This document shows, piece by piece, positions 32,191 through 45,920 of a stretch of 64,000 bases of DNA; the stretch's first letter is position 1; every line of letters begins with the position of its first letter. The stretch covers positions 22,154,068-22,218,067 of the forward strand of contig NC_080059.1 in assembly GCF_026212465.1 (NCBI RefSeq), given 5' to 3'. Source of the stretch: Amaranthus tricolor (Eukaryota; Streptophyta; Magnoliopsida; Caryophyllales; Amaranthaceae). A model generated the notes under the pieces. The model searched no databases. It had not been told where the DNA came from and worked only from the letters and a program-made list of their open reading frames with translations. The translations under genes were made by a program, and so were the position numbers.

Positions 32191-35100
32191 ATTAAATAAT
32201 TCATAAACATATACAAGTGATTTTTAAACATGAAGTACAAGTTAGATAACTCATTACATGTACAACAATTTTTACCCAAACATTAAACTATCTTAGATAA
32301 ACCTTTCTTACACCATAATAGACCAAATTGAGGACAAAAACCACCTAAAATCAGCCGTAAATAGCAGCCCCATATGGCTGTCACCTACCCCCTTTTAGCT
32401 CTTTGTACACTTACATACTCAAGAAAATATTAGAAGCAAAAACACTTCAATTTCAGACCATTTTTTTCAGCCATAATCCCCAACAAATTGCTCTAAAATT
32501 CATCCAAGAACAAACACTAGAATTCTTCAAAGTTTCAACTACTAAAACACCTTCTTTTCCAATCAAATCTTCTTCAAAAACCATCTAAAACTTCTGAAAA
32601 TTTATGTTTATAAACTAAAATCTTCCATAAAATTAATCTTCATCTTAAGAGCTTTCCATAGACACCAAACTTGAAAAAATACACCAAGTATAAAGTAAGT
32701 TATGTTCATTTCTTTATTCCACTAGTTTTTGTTAAAACTTGTTCATGTAAAACATTGTTTTTACATGATTCTTTCTATAAACTAAGATCATTATAAAATG
32801 AGTATTTTATCTCTAAACTAAGAAAGTCATCACTTATAAATTTATAAAAATCGGCCATAATAGAACGTAAGAAGATGTATTTCCACAAACATATAAATTT
32901 TGTTACATAAAGAATTCAAGTAAAACTATGGGACTTAACTTAGTATGTTGCTCAACATAAGAAGTATACTCCAAATATTTTAAAATCATCACAAGTATTA
33001 GTTTAACAACTCCAAAAAGCAAAGTGCATGTCAGAAATCCAAAATTATTATTGATTTTTGGATGAATACAATATGCTTAGTTGAAGAGTTGGAGTTGAGA
33101 CTTAAAGGGTAAGGACCCGAAGTTGGAATCACTTCTAATAACGCGTAGGAGCTTACGTGGGAGCTTACGGAATAATTATATAGACTTGAAGTCGAGGTAT
33201 GTCACATGATGTGATTCTTAAAGGATTTAAGAACAAATTGGAAAAGTTTTGTATAAACTTATTTTTTTTTAAAATAAAACTTCCCAAAGGGAAGTTCTTA
33301 AATCTTGAAAAATGATATCAAAATGATAATTTTTAGTATGGGATGATTTATTACATGTATTATAATTGTGGGCATCATGCATGTTGATTTTATGAATTGT
33401 TCTATGTTTAAAGGCATGATTAACACTACTTTGTGAAAGTAATTGTGATGGAAATGGTTATATGGACTTGGAAAATATTTGAAATTCATTATAAAAGTAA
33501 TTTCCAGTAGCTATATGTTAAGAAAATCTCTTGGATATTTTTGTTGAAATTTATTCGTTAAATTGATAATACTCTTATTTTTAAACATGGTATTAGATAA
33601 ACTCTTGATCATCAAAACTAATTAATAAAACCATGTTATAATGTCTCCAACAAGATTTGACCAGAATATATTTAGTTTGGAATTTTTCATGATTTTTGAC
33701 TAATCGTTAAATTGTTTATCGATAAATTGTAAAATAGTAAAATATAAAATAATTACCAAATAAAGAAATATGGATTTGAAATATTTATCACATACTCATA
33801 TGGACAGTGACTAAAATTGGTAAAAGTTTGGGAAAATTTTGTTTACGTTAAAAGACCTTAATAATTTTTACTCGGTTATAAATAGTCGATAAGTTAGAAA
33901 ACGGTAATATATAAAATATATACTAAATGAATTCTTTTGGAAATGGAAATATTATGAGACATTTACATAAACAGTAGATACATGTTCAAAAATTTATATG
34001 GATTTTTGTGACCATATATGGAGTTAAATAAATTTTATTCGGTTTATCGGTAAAATAACGATATTAATTACTAAAAATAGGTTCTAGAATATCATATAGT
34101 TTTTATAATATTTTATTCGGACTCAAATACTTTTAAACCTATTTTATTCTATTCATCGATAAAATGTCTATACAAAATAATAAAACATACTTTTATAAGT
34201 TTGAATGACCTAATAAACATGTTATATGACTTTTGTAACTTTGGAATAATTTTATTAAGCTAATTATTAATAATTTACTAATTTATCAAATTAATAAAAA
34301 ATGTTTATTTATTAAAAGGTTTAATATTGTTAATTAAATTTGGGTAAAAATAGACCTATATAAAAAATTTATAATTATATTAATAACCTAATGCCTATAT
34401 TATAAAATAAGTTTAACTTATATGGTTTATAAATGTTACGGATTTAAGACACCATTTAAATAACGGTAAATACCTAAATTATCGAAAATAATCGTAAGAT
34501 CGTTATATATTCGCATAACCAATTATAATCTGATGGGACAACCTTAAATTCATTTTAAATAAGGTATTATAATGACTATATTAATTTTGGCCTTGTTGGA
34601 GAATTAATATGTATTTTGTAAATCAATTATCGATTTTATTACCGGCAAACTATCTCGTATTTAAGAAAATAGTGTTTTATGAAATCTTCTGTGATAATGA
34701 TTTTGTAGACTTATTAATTATATTCTAGTTGTTTTGAATGAATTTCGAAACTCTTTTAAGTTATATTTACTTTAAGAAGGATTGAAACGAAACATTTTAG
34801 TGGTTTCCTTGAAAAATCGTATTGAACTTTAATCACTTTTTGTTACGATGCATTTCCATACATGCTAGTGATGCCCCAATATAATACAAAGGTGATATTT
34901 GATGATACGATTATGCGAAGCATGTTTTACCCATGTGGGAATATTATGATTTAATTTTGCTAAGTCGCAAATAAAGTATGTTTTGCTATGTTGCAAATAA
35001 AAGATGTTTATCATATAGAAAAAGTTGATATTTTTGACTTTTCAAATGCTATTGAAATTACAAGATATATATTACATACAAAAATGTTTTAGCCTAAATG

Positions 35101-35894
35101 ACCGGTACATATGCCATAGCAAATGTTGTGTTCATGATTAAACGGCTCACCAATGCTGAGCGCGTATTGTTCACAATACCATTATGTTATACTTGCCGGA
35201 CATGTCGCGGACGGTAGGCCGACTATCAAACGAGTCACAGCATGACTCACAGAGTACCCATCCAAACTTATGATATGAGTTTGAAATTGATTTAGATCCA
35301 TTGAGATCTTATGATTATGATGAAAAATGAGAATTTGAAATGACTATAGAACCATTGAACTGGGTTTGAATGATAATATGATTTATCAAATGAAAAAGCA
35401 TATTTCAAAATGAAATTACTCAAATCAAAAAGGTTTTAATAACTTGTTTGACGGACACTAGTGTGTTTATACTCAGCCTTTTTGTTGACACTATACTTTG
35501 TATGTTTTCCAATGGTTTTGTTTTTAGAGTAAACCCCCATGGCACCTTGACGGAGAATTGATATGCGAGTGGAAGAGGAACCTGAGTTGAAGTATGACCC
35601 CTTTTTGTTTAATTCTCTTTACTGTATTTGAGAGACTATGAGTTCAGTTGTTTAGGTTTGGGATATTTTAAAGATGTAATTTGAACTTTGGACTTATTTC
35701 GATTTGGTTGTAATTTTCTTATATTTTGGACAGTTAAGACTTCCGTTATATTGCTTTGGTGTTGTTCAAGTATTTTACTTGGATATTGGTTTGACCTTTA
35801 AGTAACCCCTTAATTGTGTTGGCAAAAGTAAGCTTCCGCTTGATTAATACTAAATTCCAGTTAGTGTTTGCGTTCATAATCCGAGGCGGTTACA
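32191..35894 (+). repeat. 5' LTR, 5'-truncated
   Basis: Aligns with 41221-44784 from ATTAAATA to GGCGGTTACA. Indels of tens to hundreds of bases separate the copies: about 200 bp near 34090-34300 is present only here, and about 45 bp near 41425 is present only in the 3' copy. Confidence 0.88.
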
Positions 35895-35896
35895 GT

Positions 35897-35909
35897 TGAT
35901 ATCAGAGCC
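35897..35909 (+). other. Primer-binding site
   Basis: TGATATCAGAGCC, one change from the TGGTATCAGAGCC complement of initiator Met tRNA, two bases after the LTR. Confidence 0.8.
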
Positions 35910-36381
35910 AAGGCTTTGGAAGCTTGTCTAAAATATCAGGAAAATTAGAGATCGAGTTTAACTTAGAGAAGTTGAAGTTTGGAGTAACTAATAGAAGTAA
36001 TTAGGAAATGAACTTAAAATTTAGGGATTATTGGTAAAGAAAGGATTTAAATAGTAAGTCTAACTTATATCAGATTATTGACTAAGTACCATTAGTAAAT
36101 TAGAAGTCTTAAAGGTTCCTAGTAAGCAAGTAATGATCCAATTATGTGGCTAAGTTGCCTAAGCATTAAGGTAAATTAAGTTGAGGGTGAAATCTTCATT
36201 AAAATTGTTGAAATCGTTAAACAAGTGATCCAATGGGAAGGAAATTGATGAAGTTATTAAGTCAATAAATCAATGAAGTTAAGAAAGAGTGTTATGAAAG
36301 TGCATATCTATTTGTCTTAAAGGCATAATTATTAATTAGTTATTACCTCTTGGCAGCAACATAGAGGAAATTGGGGAAGGA

Positions 36382-37495
36382 ATGGAACTCCAAGCCCAAT
36401 TAAATCTCCTAACCGAGCAACTTAGAGTCATCCAAGAGACCAATGCTCAATTAGTCCAGTTCATAGTGAACCAACATGCTAGTGTGGATGACGAGACTAA
36501 GTTCTAAAAAAGGCTTGCTACCCATAGGTCTAAGACCTACAATGGTGCTACAGATCCAGTTGTCCTTAAAGATTGGATCAATGAAACCGAGAAAATTCTT
36601 GAGGTGGTAAACTGTCCAGAAAATCTTAAGGTTAAACTTGCAACATTCTATTTAGTGGAAAGCCCTAAAGGGTGTCTCAGCTGCCTCCACATCTATTGGT
36701 GGAGTAGCATAACCCACAAGTTGGAGATGAGAAGATTTCTTGAAGAAACTAAAGGAGAGGTTCTACCCAGCACCTCTACAAAGACAAAAAGAATCAGAAT
36801 TTCTTTACTTGAGGTAGCATTCTCTTAGCGTTACTGAATATGCTAACAAGTTGTTGGAGTTGGCTCGATTTGCTCCAGATTATGTGCTTGATGAAAAGAA
36901 AAAGATTGATCGCTTCTACAATGGTCTCAACTTCAGCTACTTGATGGGCCAACATGAGTTTTTTCAAGCTATGTATGAACATGCTGTGGAGAAAGAAATG
37001 GTCTGCAAGAGAGAGGAAGACGTGAGGAAAAAGAGATCTAGAGGAGACCAGGGAGGTCAGAGCAAGAAGCTCAGAGCTGAAGGAAACTTCAAGGGGAATC
37101 AAAACCAAAACCCCAAAATTTTCCAAAACCAAAACCGCTTCAACAACAACAAAAACCCACAAAACTCCAACTCACTAAAAAGTCAATTGTGTAATAGATG
37201 CAAGAAATGGCACTCTAAGGGAGTCAACTGTAAGGGTAAGGCTGTGTGTCTGAATTGTGGAAAACCAGGTCATTTGGCTCGAGATTTTTGGGGCGAGAAC
37301 CGAGGAAACCCCGGGAACGGTGGAGCACGATACTCAAGAAATCAAGGGAACCAGCGTAACAACAACTCTCAGCTCCGCCTTGAATATAAAGGAGGCAATA
37401 GAGCCTCATCTTCTAAAGGCCAAGGGAACCAGCGCCCGGAAGGAGGAAAATTCTTTGCCATTACTGCAGCGAGGGAGCCTAGCACCTTGATTCCT
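36382..37495 (+). pseudogene. gag of the Tekay-type element (broken)
   Basis: Starts with ATG at 36382 (MELQAQLNLLTEQLRVIQET). A stop follows at about 36506 after DDETKF; the frame then reads TYNGATDPVVLKDWINETEK and LKVKLATFYL, the usual capsid start in Tekay gag. After a frame change near 36680, 36836 onward gives EYANKLLELARFAPDYVLDE and YNGLNFSYLMGQHEFF. A basic Asn/Gln-rich linker leads to a zinc knuckle (VCLNCGKPGHLARDF) whose last cysteine is phenylalanine. It would have formed the particle shell and bound RNA. Confidence 0.8.
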
Positions 37496-37499
37496 AAGA

Positions 37500-38000
37500 C
37501 AGAAGGTAAAGTCATTTTCGGATTACTATTCTTGCTTGGTAAGTCCGCCCGTGTCTTATTTGATTCTAAGGCCGACAAGTATAATGTTTCTAAGTCATTT
37601 GTGAGATCCTTGAACTGTTCTGTTAATGTATGCCCTATAATGCATAGAGTTGACTTACCCGATGGATCAACGGTATCATATAATAAAAAGTTGATTGATT
37701 GCCCATTAGTGATCCAGGGTAAGGAGTTCCATGTAGACCTAATTGTATTTGATTTAAAAGGCTTTGATGTCATTCTGGGAATGGACCAGCTAGGTAAACA
37801 CAGGGCAGTGATTGAGTGCTATAAGAGGAATGTAAAGGTTGGGAACAATCCAGGGGATCAAGTAGCTTTTAGTGATGGGACCATACCTAATATTGAGCCA
37901 GAGATGATTGAGAGGCTTACCACCTTTCCAAAGAGAGGCGGGGAAGCCCATGTCTACCATATGAGCGAGTCAACATACATGGAGGTCGACTTAAGCTAGA
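37500..38000 (+). pseudogene. Aspartic protease of the Tekay-type element
   Basis: In frame with the gag tail. The active site reads VLFDSKADKYNVSKSF where the family has DSGA; glycine is replaced by lysine, which should abolish activity. The later ILGMDQLGKH (usually ILGMDWL) is kept. A stop at about 37998 separates it from the RT. Confidence 0.75.
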
Positions 38001-38002
38001 TC

Positions 38003-38830
38003 TTGATAATGCGAGAACTTTCTGATGTATTTCCCGATGATCTACCTGGGTTACCTCCAAAGAGAGAGATTGATTTTCACATTGACCTAGTTCCAAGGTC
38101 AAGCCCGATTTCAAAGGCACCATATAGAATGGCACCACTTGAGTTGGCTGAACTAAAAACCCAACTCGAGGAGTTACAAGATAAAGGGTTTATCAGACCA
38201 AGTGTATCACCATGGGGAGCTCCAGTGTTTTTTGTGAAGAAGAAAGATGGGTCTTTGAGGCTCTGTATCGACTATTGGGAGCTGAACAAAATTACCATCA
38301 AGAACAAGTACCCACTTCCTAGAATTGATGATTTATTTGACCAGTTGAAAGGAGCCGGAGTTTTCTCTAAAATTGACTTGAGATCTGGTTACCATCAGTT
38401 GAGGATAGCAGAGGAAGATTTTCCTAAAACTGCTTTCCGCACCAGGTATGGGCACTATGAGTTTAGAGTGATGCCGTTTGGGTTAACCAATGCCCCTACA
38501 GCATTCATGGACTTGATGAATCGAACATTCCACGACTATCTTGATAAATTTGTGGTGGTTTTCATTGATGATATCTTAGTGTACTTGAAGACGGAGAAAG
38601 ATCATGAGGAGCACTTAAGATTGGTATTGACATGATTGAGGGAAAGAAGCTTTTATGGGAAGTTGAGCAAGAGTGAATTCAGGTTGGATCGAGTTGTCTT
38701 CCTAGGTCATGTAATCTCAAAAGATTGCATAACGGTGGACCCCGAGAAGATAAAGACTATCATTGATTGGCCAACACCGACTAGTGTAACTGAGGTAAGA
38801 AGCTTTATGGGTTTGGCAGGTTATTACCGA
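38003..38830 (+). pseudogene. Reverse transcriptase of the Tekay-type element
   Basis: Well-preserved gypsy [93 protein letters not shown] and [10 protein letters not shown] with both catalytic aspartates. One stop (TGA at 38633) interrupts it, after which [11 protein letters not shown] and the thumb region follow in frame. Confidence 0.88.
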
Positions 38831-39360
38831 AGATATGTTGATGGGTTTTCTAAGATCGCACTACCAATCACTAGTTTGGTTCGAAAGAATACCAAGTTTG
38901 TGTGGTCACAAAAGTGCGAAGACACTTTCCTAGAATTGAAGAAGAGGTTGACAACTGCTCTAGTACTTGTATTGCCCGAGGATGGGAAAGAGTTCACAGT
39001 ATACAGTGATGCATCTTTAGAGGGCTTGGGCTGTGTACTCATGCAAGAGGGGAAAGTGATTTCCTACGCATCAAGACAATTGAGGCTAAATAAGAAGAAC
39101 TACCCAGTGCACGATTTAGAATTAACCGGAGTCATATTTTCCTTAAAAATTTCGGGGCATTATCTCTACGGCACTACTTGCAAGATCTAAACCGATCACA
39201 AGTTTGACTTATCTGTTTACACAGAAGGAGCTTAACATGAGGCAAAGAAGGTGGCTAGAATTGATGAAAGATTATGACCTCACTTTAGAGTATCATCCTG
39301 GGAAGGCAAACCGTGTAGCAGATGCCTTGAGCCGAAAATCGAGAATGGTCATTAATGGAC
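38830..39360 (+). pseudogene. RNase H of the Tekay-type element
   Basis: [20 protein letters not shown] holds the first catalytic aspartate, then [20 protein letters not shown] (the glutamate of HDLEL). A stop and frameshift at 39188 break it at the usual TDHKSL. It resumes at 39204 with [20 protein letters not shown] and [13 protein letters not shown]. Confidence 0.85.
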
Positions 39361-39499
39361 TAATTTCAGTGCCCTATGAGATTTATGTGGAGATGAAGGA
39401 GCTAGAATTGATTGTGGTTAAGAAGGGATCATACGACAGTGTCCTCAATGCTATGAGTATAACGCCGAGTCTACATGAGGAGATCTGCGAGCTATAACA

Positions 39500-40880
39500 T
39501 TATGATGACTTCTTGTCAGAGTTGAAGATTGGTATTGAAAAGAGTGCAGTTAAAGACTTCAGTATTGCTAAAGATGGGAGTATTCATCTAGAAGAAAGGT
39601 TATGCGTGCCTCGAGATCCTGAATTGATAGAGAAAATACTTAAGGAGGCACATTAGACTATGTATTCTATCCACCCAGGGCGAGATCAGATGCTAGCAGA
39701 TTTAAAACAATACTTTTGGTGGATGAACATGAGGAAGGATGTCGAGGATTTCATAGCTCGATGTCTAGTATGTCAGTAAGTCAAGATTGACTACCAGTGC
39801 ACTCCAGGAGAATTGCAACCACTTCTCGTGCCTAAGTGGAGGAATCAGTGAGTATGGACTTTGTTGTCGGATTTCCCCGTTCGAGAAGGGGAAATGATTC
39901 TATTTGGGTGATTATTGATTGACTCAATAAGACTGCCAGATTTATTCCTGCTAAAGTAACTTGGAAAGCAAAATAATTGGCCGATGCTTATATGAAAGAA
40001 GTACTTAGGCTATATGTATATACCGATAACAATAGTTTCAGATCGAGATCCAAAATTTGTGGCTCAATTTTGGAATGAGATACAAAGGGCATTCGGCATG
40101 ACCTTAATTACAACACCGCTTTTCACCCATCTATAGATAGGCAGATAGAGAGGACCATCCAGACTCTAGAGCATCTGCCCATGATTTTCAATGTTCGTGG
40201 GAGGACATCTTACTATTCATAGAATTCTCCTACAACAATAGTTACCAGAGTAGTATTGGTATGGCTCCGTATGAGGCCTTGTATGGCCAAAGGTGTAGGA
40301 CATCGCTTTATTGGGATACGAGGAGGCCCGGCGTGGTCATTGGACCAGAGATGATCAGAGAGACTGCAGATCAAGTTAGAATCATTAGAGACCGGATAAA
40401 CGCTGCCCAAGATCGACAGAAATTCTATGCGGATCGTAGGAGGAGGAAACTTGAGTTCCAAGTAAGTGAGAAGGTGTTCCTTAAAGTCTCGCCAACGAAG
40501 GGAATCAAGAGGTTTGGAATGCACAGGAAGCTTGATCCTTGGTACATTGGACCCTATGAGTTTTGCGTAGAGTTGGGGAAGTAGCTTATGAGTTAGTACT
40601 ACTACCACAATTAGCTAAGGTTCACAATGTGTTCCATGTGTCGCAATTGCGCCATTATGTGTTTGATCCATCACATATTCTCCAGTATGAGCCGATTCAA
40701 CTTGTTGAAATCTTGGAGTATGAGGAGAAGCCCCTAAGGATTCTAGGTCGAGAGGTTAGAAAAGTCCCTAGCCGCACGATTTCACTTGTGAAAGTACTAT
40801 GGAGTGGACAGGATGACGACAGTGCTACTTGGGAAAAAGAGGAGGACATGTTAATTAGATACCCTTACCTATTTGAGTGA
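39500..40880 (+). pseudogene. Integrase and chromodomain of the Tekay-type element
   Basis: Zinc-binding region near 39650-39780 (YSIHPGRDQMLADLKQYFWW; CLVCQ). The core is broken by several stops between 39780 and 40250. MAPYEALYGQRCRTSLYWD (40261) and IRDRINAAQDRQKFYADRRR are intact. After a frame change near 40580, VHNVFHVSQLRHYVFDPSHI leads to the chromodomain: LRILGREVRKVPSRTISLVK then VLWSGQDDDSATWEKEEDM, a form typical of Tekay/Del. Chromodomains are thought to steer insertion to methylated heterochromatin. Stop TGA at 40878-40880. Confidence 0.82.
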
Positions 40881-40942
40881 TGTATTTATATCCATTAGTA
40901 AGAGTTAGTTTCGAGGACGAAACTCTTGTAAGAAGGGACAAC

Positions 40943-43900
40943 TGAAACAGTCATATTATTAATGAAATTTCATTAGTCGTTTTTAGCGCCTAATTTTTTT
41001 ATATATATTTGTTCATTAGTAATTAAAATTAAATTAGTGATGGTAGTAATTTGAAATTTTTCTACGATGATTAGAAACTTGTCAACTCGTAACGTAGTTA
41101 TGAAGTGTAACAAGTAACGTAAAGTTTAGAGGTAAAACTTAAAGTTGAGCAACTACCCATAACGTTTCGCAATAATTATAAAACTTACCCAAAAACTTTA
41201 TTTACCCATGTTGAGAATAAATTAAATATTTCATAAACATGTACAAGTGATTTTTAAACATGAAGTACAAGTTAGATAACTAGTTACATGTACAACAATT
41301 TTTACCCAAACCTTAAACTATGTTAGATAAACCTTTCTTACACCATAATATACGAAATTGAGGACAAAAACCACCTCAAATCAGCCCCATGTGGCTGTCA
41401 CCTACCCCCTTTTAGCTCTTTGTACACTTCTATTCAAAACCCCCTTTGTTCTACCCAAAGCTTATGCATCATTACAAGCGTGCAAGAGGCAAATATTAGA
41501 AGAAAAAATACTTCAACTTTAGACCATTTTATTCAGCCATAATCCCCAACAAATTGCTCCGAAATTCATCCAAGAACAAACAATAGAATCCTTCAAAGTT
41601 TCAACTACTAAAACACCTTCTTTTCCAATCAAATCTTCTTCAAAAACCATCTAAAACTTCTGAAAATTTATGTTTATAAACTAAAATCTTCCATAAAATT
41701 AATCTTCATCTTAAGAGCTTTCAATAGACACCAAACTTGAAGAAATCCACCAAGTATAGAGTAAGTTATGTTCATTTTTTTATTCCACTAGTTGTTGTTA
41801 AAACTTGTTCATGTAAAACATGTTTTTTTTTTACATGAATCTTTCTATAAACTAAGATCATTATAAAATAAGTATTTTACCTCTACACTAAGAAAATCAT
41901 CACTTATAAGTCTATAAAAATCGGCCATAATAGAAAGTAAGAAGATGTATTTCCACAAACATATGAATGTTGTTACTTAAAGGATTCAAGTAAAACTATG
42001 GGACTTAACTTAGTATGTTGCTCAACATAAGAAGTATACTCTAAATATGTTAAAATTATCATAAGAATTAGTTTAAAACCTCCAACTAAGGAAAGCAAAG
42101 TGCATGTTAGAAATCCAAAATTATTATTAATTTTTGGATAAATGCAATATGTTTAGTTGAAGAGTTGGAGTTGAGACTTGAAGAGCAAGGACCTGAAGTT
42201 GGAACCACTTCTAAAAACGCGTAGGAGCTTACGTGGGAGCTTACGGAATAATTTTATAGGCTTGAAGTCCAAGTATGTCACAAAGGGTGATTTTTTAAAG
42301 GATTTAAGAACAAGTTGGGAAAGTTTTGTATAAAATTGTTTTTTTTAAAATAAAAATTCCCAAAGGGAAGTTCTTAAATCTTGAAAAATGATATCAAAAT
42401 GATAATTTTGAGTATGGAAGGAATTATTACATGTATTATTATTGTGGGCATTATGCATGTTGATTTTATGAATTGTTGTATGTTTAAAGGCATGATTAAC
42501 ACTACTTTGTGAAAGTAATTGTGATGGAAATGGTTATATAGATTTGGAAAATATTTGAAATTCATTCTAAAAGGAATTTCCAATAGCTATATGTTTAGAA
42601 AATCTCTTGGATAATTTTGTTGAAATTTATTCGTTAAATTGATATTTTAATGGATTTTAAGGTGTTAAATACTCTTATTATTAAACATGGTATTAGATAA
42701 ACTCTTGATCATCAAAAATAATTAATAAAACCATATTCTAATATCTCCAACAAGATTTGACCAGAATATATTTAGTTTGGAATTTTTAATGATTTTTAAG
42801 TAATCGTTAAATTGTTTATCGGTAAATTTTAAAATAGTAAAATATAAAATAATTACCAAATAAAGACAAATGGATTTGAAATATTTATCACATACTCATA
42901 TGGATAGTGAATAAAATTGGTAAAATTTTGGAAAATTTTGTTTACGTTAAAAGACCTTAATAATTTTTACTCGGTTATAAATAATCAGTAAGTTAGAAAA
43001 CGGTAAAATATAAAATAAATAATAAATGACGAAATTTTATGTGACACTTCCATAAATAGTAGATACATGTTCAAAAATTTATATGGATTTTTGTGACCAT
43101 ATATGGACTTAAATAAATTTTATTCGGTTTATCAGTAAAATAACGATGTTAATTACTAAAAATACCCCACATGATTTTTTATTAGAAAATATTTATTTAT
43201 TAAAAGGTGTAATATTGTTAATTAAATTTGGGTAAAAATAGACTTATATCAAAAATTTATAATTATATTAATAACCTACTGCCTCATTGTATAAAATAAG
43301 TCTAACTTAGATTTTTTATAAATTTTACGGATTCAAGACACCATTTAAATAACAGTAAATACCTAAATTATCGAAAATAATCGTAAGATCGTTATAAATT
43401 CGCATAACCAATTATAATCTGATGGAACAACCTTAAATTCATTTTAAATAGGGTATTATAATGACTTAATTAATTTGGGCCTTGTTGGAGAATTAATATG
43501 TATTTTTTAAATCAAATTATCGATTTTATTACCGCAAAACTATCTCGTATTTAAGAAAATAGTGTTTTATGAAATCTTCTGTGATAATGATTTTGTAGAC
43601 TTATTAATTATATTCTAGTTGTTTTGAATGAATTTCGATACTCTTTTAAGTTATATTTACTTTAAGAAGGATTGAAACGAAACATTTTAGTAGTTTCCTT
43701 GAAAAATCGTATTGAACTTTAATCACTTTTGTTGTGATGCATTTCCATACATGCTAGTGATGCCCCAATATAATACAAAGGTGAAGTTTAATGATATGAT
43801 TATGCGAAGCATGTTTTACCCATGTGGGAATATTATGATTTGATTTTGTTAAGTCGCAAATAAAGTATGTTTTGCTATGTTGCAAATAAAATATGTTTAT

Positions 43901-44784
43901 CATATGGAAAAAGTTTATATTTTTGACTTTTCAAATGCTATTGAAATTACAAGATACATATTACATACAAAAATGTTTTAGCCTAAATAACGGGTACATA
44001 TGCCATAGCAAATGTTGTGTTCAGGATTAAACGGCTCACCAATGCTGAGCGCGTATTGTTCACAATACCATTATGTTACGTTTACCGGACATGTCGCGGA
44101 CAGTAGACCGACTACCAAACGAGTCACAGCATGACTCACAGAGTACCCATCCAAACTTATGATATGAGTTTGAAATTGATTTGGATCCATTGAGATCTTA
44201 TGATTTATGATTAAAAATGAGAATTTGAAATGACTATAGAACCATTGAACTGGGTTTGAATGATAAAATGATTTATCAAATGAAAAAGCATATTTCAAAA
44301 TGAATTTACTCAAATCAAAAAGGTTTTAATAACTTGTTTGACGGACACTAGTGTGTTTATACTCAGTCTTTTTGCTGATACTATGCTTTGTATGTTTTCC
44401 AATGGTTCTATTTTTAGAGTAAACCCTCATGGCACCTCGACGGAGAATTGATATGCGAGTGGAAGAGGAACACGAGTTAGAGTATGACCCCTTTTTGTTT
44501 AGATCTCTTTACTGTATTTGAGAGACTCTGAGTTCAGTTGTTTAGGTTTGGGATATTTTAAAGATGTAATTTGAACTTTGGACTTATTTCGATTTGGTTG
44601 TAATTTTCCTAAATTTTGGACTGTTATGACTTCTATTATATTGCTTTGGTTGTGTTCAAGTATTTTACTTGGATATTGGTTTGACCTTTAAGTAACCCCT
44701 TAATTGTGTTGGCAAAAGTAAGCTTCCGCTTGATTAATACTAAATTCCAGTTAGTGTTTGCCTTATTAATTCGAGGCGGTTACA
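40943..44784 (+). repeat. 3' LTR, 3.84 kb
   Basis: Starts TGAAACAGTCATA after a purine tract (AGAAGGGACA) and ends GGCGGTTACA. It is the complete copy. No clear TATA box was found; the part around 44030-44150, with GCTGAGCGCG and several short inverted repeats, is the best-conserved non-AT-rich block between the two LTRs. Confidence 0.88.
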
Positions 44785-45920
44785 TTATTTTTGCTTTCTT
44801 TTAGTTTATTGTTTAATAATCTTGCTTGTGAGTGATTATGCTTGGTTTCTTGTGTTGTTTGCATGCAACATAACACTCGGAGATCACAGCAATAGCTAGT
44901 TCCTTACAATCCCGAAATTCAAAGGGTTACAGGACGATCTCCACCTCCCGTTCAACCACAACCATCCATACCCGATCCTCCTACACCACTAATGGCCGAA
45001 AATCAACTTTTGTTTGGTTTGTTTGGGATACCTAGGTCTCAAGAGTTTCAAGGGGGTGTTGTACTACCCGTTTCCCCAGGTCCATTCCAGGTTCACCCTC
45101 AGTTTACCCGCATGGTGTAGGAGACTCCATTCTATAGGTTTAAGAATGAATGCCCTCTCCAACACTTAGAGGCATTCTTAGATATATGTGTGCTCATCCC
45201 TCCATGCTCTAACAGTCTAAATTATTTGCGGATGCACCTCTTCCATGTGAGTTTAGCCGGTGACGCCAAGGATTGATATAAGTTCCTAGAGCCCAACTCC
45301 ATTACTACTTGGGCTCAGTTGAAGACTGCGTTTCTAGAGAGGCTCTATCCTACGGTCCGAACACAGGAATGACGCAAGAAAATCGCGTCATCTACTCAAG
45401 AAGATGATGAGAACCTTAGTGTTGCGTGAAGTAGGTTTAAGAGAATGATCCAAGCTTACCCCCACATGAGTACTGGGAAAATCACTTAAACACCTTCTTC
45501 TAAGATGGGCTCAATAACTCCACTAGGGCACTTCTAGACTCGACGGTTGGTGGGCAACTCTCGAAAGTCCCATGCAACCAAGTGAAGGCGAAAATCAAAG
45601 AGGTAGCCAAAAATAGGTCTTGGGGAGCAGTGAGGAGTAGTGGACTACCTAGGCGGATGATCGATACGAGCAACTTGGACTCTATCGGGGCTAAAATCGA
45701 AGCAATCATGGATAAGAAATTATCTAAGCTCAAGTTGGCTCAAGGTAGCTCCAATGTATCTGCTGCAAAAGAAGCCAAATCCTTCTCATGTAGAATCTGT
45801 GGGGACACTAATCATGACACATCCTATTGCGAGGGTTCGAATTTTGAGCATATGGCAGCGGTAGACTAGGGAGGAGGCATTCTGGAAAAGACCCCAATCA
45901 CGAGTTATGATGGTTATGGG
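44785..45920 (+). pseudogene. Athila-like gag, first part
   Basis: From ATG at 44863 the frame reads MQHNTRRSQQ, then PLMAENQLLFGLFGIPR, YRFKNECPLQHLEAFLDICV, LRMHLFHVSLAGDAKD and ITTWAQLKTAFLERLYPT. The last phrases are hallmarks of Athila/Tat gag (SLKDKAKRWL, TWEELVEKFL-like blocks). Stops are frequent, and a frame change leads to ESFSCRICGDTNHDTSYC-like zinc-finger text near 45780-45830. The left end abuts the Tekay-type LTR, so the Athila leader and LTR are missing or lie beyond it. The right end is the hAT insertion. Confidence 0.7.

Larger units (their letters stand above)
32191..44784 (+). mobile_element. Tekay/Del-type chromovirus with 3.8-kb LTRs
   Basis: Two long direct repeats (32191-35894 and 40943-44784) flank a gag-pol region of 5 kb. 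A Met-tRNA primer-binding site follows the left LTR, and a purine tract precedes the right one. The integrase ends in a chromodomain of Tekay/Del form. The left LTR lacks the first 278 bp of the right one and its flank differs, so no target duplication can be read. Frameshifts and stops are present in every domain, and protease and zinc-knuckle residues are changed. Its right end abuts Athila-like leader sequence, so it probably inserted into that element. Confidence 0.88.
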
